From NCBI RefSeq assembly GCF_015207065.1, contig NZ_JADEXP010000001.1, forward strand, positions 1 to 64,000: 64,000 nucleotides of DNA. Reading direction: 5' to 3'. The translations under genes were made by a program, and so were the position numbers. This DNA is from Leptolyngbya cf. ectocarpi LEGE 11479 (GTDB lineage: Bacteria > Cyanobacteriota > Cyanobacteriia > Phormidesmidales > Phormidesmidaceae). The notes beneath the pieces are model-generated. The model saw nothing but the letters and a program-made list of their open reading frames with translations, was not told the origin of the DNA and did not search any database. Below are positions 61,685 to 64,000 of the stretch, piece after piece. Position 1 is the first letter of the stretch; each line of letters begins with the position of its first letter.

Positions 61685-64000
61685 TTGGTCCTAGCGCCTA
61701 AAAAATTATTTTCATTCCAGCTCGATCCGTTTCAACTTGACGCCATCGAGGCCCTCAATCAAGGACAGTCGGTGATCGTCTGTGCTCCCACGGGGTCTGG
61801 AAAGACTCTGGTGGGAGAATACGCTATCTATCGCGCCCTGCATGAAAAAAAGAGGGTGTTTTATACAACGCCCCTCAAGGCGCTTTCCAACCAAAAACTG
61901 CGAGATTTTCGTAACCAGTTTGGCCCCGACAACGTGGGACTCCTGACAGGTGACACCTCTGTCAATCGCAATGCGCCCATCTTGGTGATGACCACTGAGA
62001 TCTTTCGCAATATGCTCTATGGCACCACCATGGGAGAGGTGGACAATGCCGTCCGCGATGTGCAAACCGTAGTGTTAGACGAGTGCCACTACATGAACGA
62101 CCGTCAGCGCGGTACGGTCTGGGAAGAATCTATTATTTACTGTCCGCCAGAAATTCAGCTAGTGGGCCTGTCAGCCACAGTGGCTAACGGCGATCAGCTC
62201 ACCGATTGGATTGCTAAAATCCATGGTCCCAGTCAGCTGATTTATTCAGACTTTCGACCCGTACCTTTGACCATGCATTTCGCCACAGGTAAAGGTATCT
62301 TTCCGCTCCTCAATGACAAAAAGACAGCTCTTCATGGTCGTCTAAAAAAGCACCGTAAACCACCTCGAGCCCAGAGGGGACAGAAAAAAAGGCCTGTCAC
62401 AGCCAGTAATGCGTTTATCGTGACGCAGCTACAGCAGAGAGATATGCTGCCGGCCATTTTCTTTATTTTTAGCCGCAAGGGCTGTGATAAGTCTGTCCAG
62501 AGCATCAATAATTTGTCGTTGGTCAATCCGTCTGAGGCCTTTGTCCTCAAACGCCGGATTGATGATTTTTTAGAGGCCAATCCTGAAGCCGCTCGCGTCG
62601 GACAAGTTGAACCGCTCTACCATGGTGTGGCAGCCCACCATGCTGGATTACTCCCCGCCTGGAAAGGCCTGGTAGAGGAGCTATTCCAGGCGGGGCTAAT
62701 CAAGGTGGTTTTTGCCACTGAAACCCTGGCAGCGGGAATCAACATGCCTGCTCGCACCACGGTCATTGGCAGTCTATCTAAACGTACGGACAGCGGCCAT
62801 CGGCTCCTCCATGCCTCAGAATTCTTGCAGATGGCGGGTCGAGCCGGACGTCGTGGCATGGATGTAGAAGGCCATGTGGTGACGGTGGAAACGCCCTTTG
62901 AGGGAGCCAAAGAGGCCAGTAGTTTAGCTCTGGCCAAACCCGATCCGCTGATCAGCCAGTTCACCCCCAGCTATGGGATGGTGCTCAATTTGCTGCAGAA
63001 TCATTCGCTAACAGCTACCCGCGATCTAGTAGAGCGCAGCTTTGGGCAGTATCTCTCTACCTTGCATCTGAGCCCTCAACAACAGGCCATTGACGATGTT
63101 GAGCACAATATTAAGCTTATCCGTGAGCAGCTAGAAGCCGTCGGGGACGATACCATCGCGGAATACGCCAAGCTTAAAGAACGTTTGCGCGAGGAACGCC
63201 GTTTGCTCAAAATTTTGGACAAACAGGCCATGGAAACCCTGGCCAGTGACCTGAGCACGGCGATCAATTTTGCGGTTCCGGGAACTATTTTATCCCTTAA
63301 AGGCAAGCATATTCAGGTCCACAATCCTCTGCCGGCAGTGATTGTGGACAAAGTGGCCGGGCCGGGACAGGCGCCCTATCTAGTCTGTCTGACCTATGAA
63401 AACCAGTGGATTATGGCGGCCCCCCGCGATGTTTTTGCACTCTATGAAAAGTACGGACGCATTGACGCGGTCGATCATCTGTCGCCGCCAGCGGCTCTAT
63501 CCGTAAAAGCAGGTGACAAGTTCCCTGGGGATGAGACTAGCACCGCCCTGGCTAAGCAGGTGCCCACGGCACTGCCCACCCTAGATGAGCTAGCTCCCGA
63601 GGTCAAAGAACAGCGAGAGCGCATGTATGCGGTCGAAACTGAACTCAAAACGCATCCCTTAAATAAGTTTGGTAAACCTAAATCATTCTTGAAAAAGCAG
63701 CAGCGCATTCAGCTGTTGGAGGAAGAACTACGCGATCGCAAAGCCAAGTATCAAAAATATGCCAGCCGCTACTGGGAAGAATTCCTCAACCTGATGGCTA
63801 TTCTTGAGGAGTTTGGCGGTCTTGAAAATGACCGACCCACAAACTTTGGCAAAATGGCCGCAGCCATTCGCGGTGAAAACGAACTGTGGCTAGCGCTGGC
63901 CTTGGGTTCTGGAGAATTTGACCACTTGCCTCCCCACCAATTTGCAGCGGCCTGTGCCGCCATCGTTACCGAAATCACTCGCCCCGATACCTGGACCCGC
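61685..64000 (+). CDS. Ski2/Mtr4-like DEVH-box RNA helicase (3' end missing)
   Basis: 772 codons are open from TTG 61685 to the right edge. Motifs: Q-like LDPFQLDAIEAL, motif I CAPTGSGKT at 33-41, Ia TTPLKALSNQK, II LDECHYMND, III LSATVAN, V TLAAGINMPART and VI QMAGRAGRRGMD. After the helicase core comes the Ski2-type helical region with coiled coil. Such SF2 enzymes unwind structured RNA for degradation or processing; cyanobacterial copies are poorly studied. The only upstream ATG (61659) is in another frame, so TTG is the best start. AAAGG lies 12 nt upstream. Confidence 0.9.
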   Translation, partial: MVLAPKKLFSFQLDPFQLDAIEALNQGQSVIVCAPTGSGKTLVGEYAIYRALHEKKRVFYTTPLKALSNQKLRDFRNQFGPDNVGLLTGDTSVNRNAPILVMTTEIFRNMLYGTTMGEVDNAVRDVQTVVLDECHYMNDRQRGTVWEESIIYCPPEIQLVGLSATVANGDQLTDWIAKIHGPSQLIYSDFRPVPLTMHFATGKGIFPLLNDKKTALHGRLKKHRKPPRAQRGQKKRPVTASNAFIVTQLQQRDMLPAIFFIFSRKGCDKSVQSINNLSLVNPSEAFVLKRRIDDFLEANPEAARVGQVEPLYHGVAAHHAGLLPAWKGLVEELFQAGLIKVVFATETLAAGINMPARTTVIGSLSKRTDSGHRLLHASEFLQMAGRAGRRGMDVEGHVVTVETPFEGAKEASSLALAKPDPLISQFTPSYGMVLNLLQNHSLTATRDLVERSFGQYLSTLHLSPQQQAIDDVEHNIKLIREQLEAVGDDTIAEYAKLKERLREERRLLKILDKQAMETLASDLSTAINFAVPGTILSLKGKHIQVHNPLPAVIVDKVAGPGQAPYLVCLTYENQWIMAAPRDVFALYEKYGRIDAVDHLSPPAALSVKAGDKFPGDETSTALAKQVPTALPTLDELAPEVKEQRERMYAVETELKTHPLNKFGKPKSFLKKQQRIQLLEEELRDRKAKYQKYASRYWEEFLNLMAILEEFGGLENDRPTNFGKMAAAIRGENELWLALALGSGEFDHLPPHQFAAACAAIVTEITRPDTWTR

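Noticed and set aside
1-64000. CRISPR arrays, tRNA genes, integrase or transposase genes
   Set aside because: Looked for on both strands; the only tandem repeat is the coding one at 37065-37358, and no tRNA-like or transposase motifs were seen.

Overview
The window is a cyanobacterial chromosome segment. The evidence is a set of cyanobacteria-specific genes (ldpA, ndhN, ndhF1, cp12, ndbB, a PatA-type regulator, DUF3177 and a LabA-like NYN gene) and about 26 copies, counted by eye, of the palindrome GCGATCGC (HIP1). I cannot name the genus. No tRNA, rRNA, CRISPR array, prophage or intact insertion sequence was found. Most of the window is housekeeping sequence, with a more lineage-specific signalling and envelope zone at 20-40 kb and 54-58 kb.

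Layout. 1-2.6 kb (minus): a ycf45-like AAA ATPase cut by the left edge, the clock-linked Fe-S protein gene ldpA, and ndhN. 3.1-14.3 kb (plus): the ribosomal S10/spc cluster from rplC to rplO, then secY, adk and infA. It stops there, without the rpmJ-rpsM-rpsK-rpoA-rplQ genes that usually follow. 14.3-20 kb: a DUF1611 protein and a two-domain ChrA transporter (minus), a LysR regulator (plus), and ndhF1 (minus). 20-26 kb: an MscS channel fused to a DEP domain, a PAS-GGDEF-EAL protein, and recN. 26-34 kb: a UbiB-type kinase, a hypothetical protein, an anti-sigma-like membrane protein, a FIST sensor protein, cp12, DUF3177, a small protein, and a class I DAHP synthase.

34.4-40 kb is the most interesting locus. 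It holds a putative outer-membrane barrel protein with an acidic linker, a secreted FecR-domain protein with seven 14-residue Thr/Pro/Val repeats, and a CHASE2-Ser/Thr kinase. They look like a periplasmic sensing set, which is inference from domains and neighbourhood only. 40.9-53 kb: LabA-like NYN protein, glutathionyl-hydroquinone reductase, 5-formyl-THF cyclo-ligase-like protein, TPR protein, GHL10 glycosidase-like protein, demethylphylloquinone reductase (ndbB), HAD hydrolase, two tandem signal peptidases I, a dihydroorotase-like protein that has lost metal ligands, and a double histidine phosphatase. 53-64 kb: a small ORF, ComF, a hypothetical protein, a PatA-type response regulator facing an AAA-GGDEF protein, an MsbA-like ABC exporter, a lipid-A-disaccharide-synthase-related protein, and a Ski2-like helicase cut by the right edge.

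Themes: protein synthesis and export (ribosomal genes, SecY, LepB x2); photosynthetic electron flow and its control (NdhN, NdhF1, NdbB, CP12, LdpA); c-di-GMP and envelope signalling (two GGDEF proteins, MscS-DEP, CHASE2 kinase, FecR). Many convergent pairs are packed so tightly that their stop codons overlap. Functions are read from sequence motifs and memory of families; no search was run.
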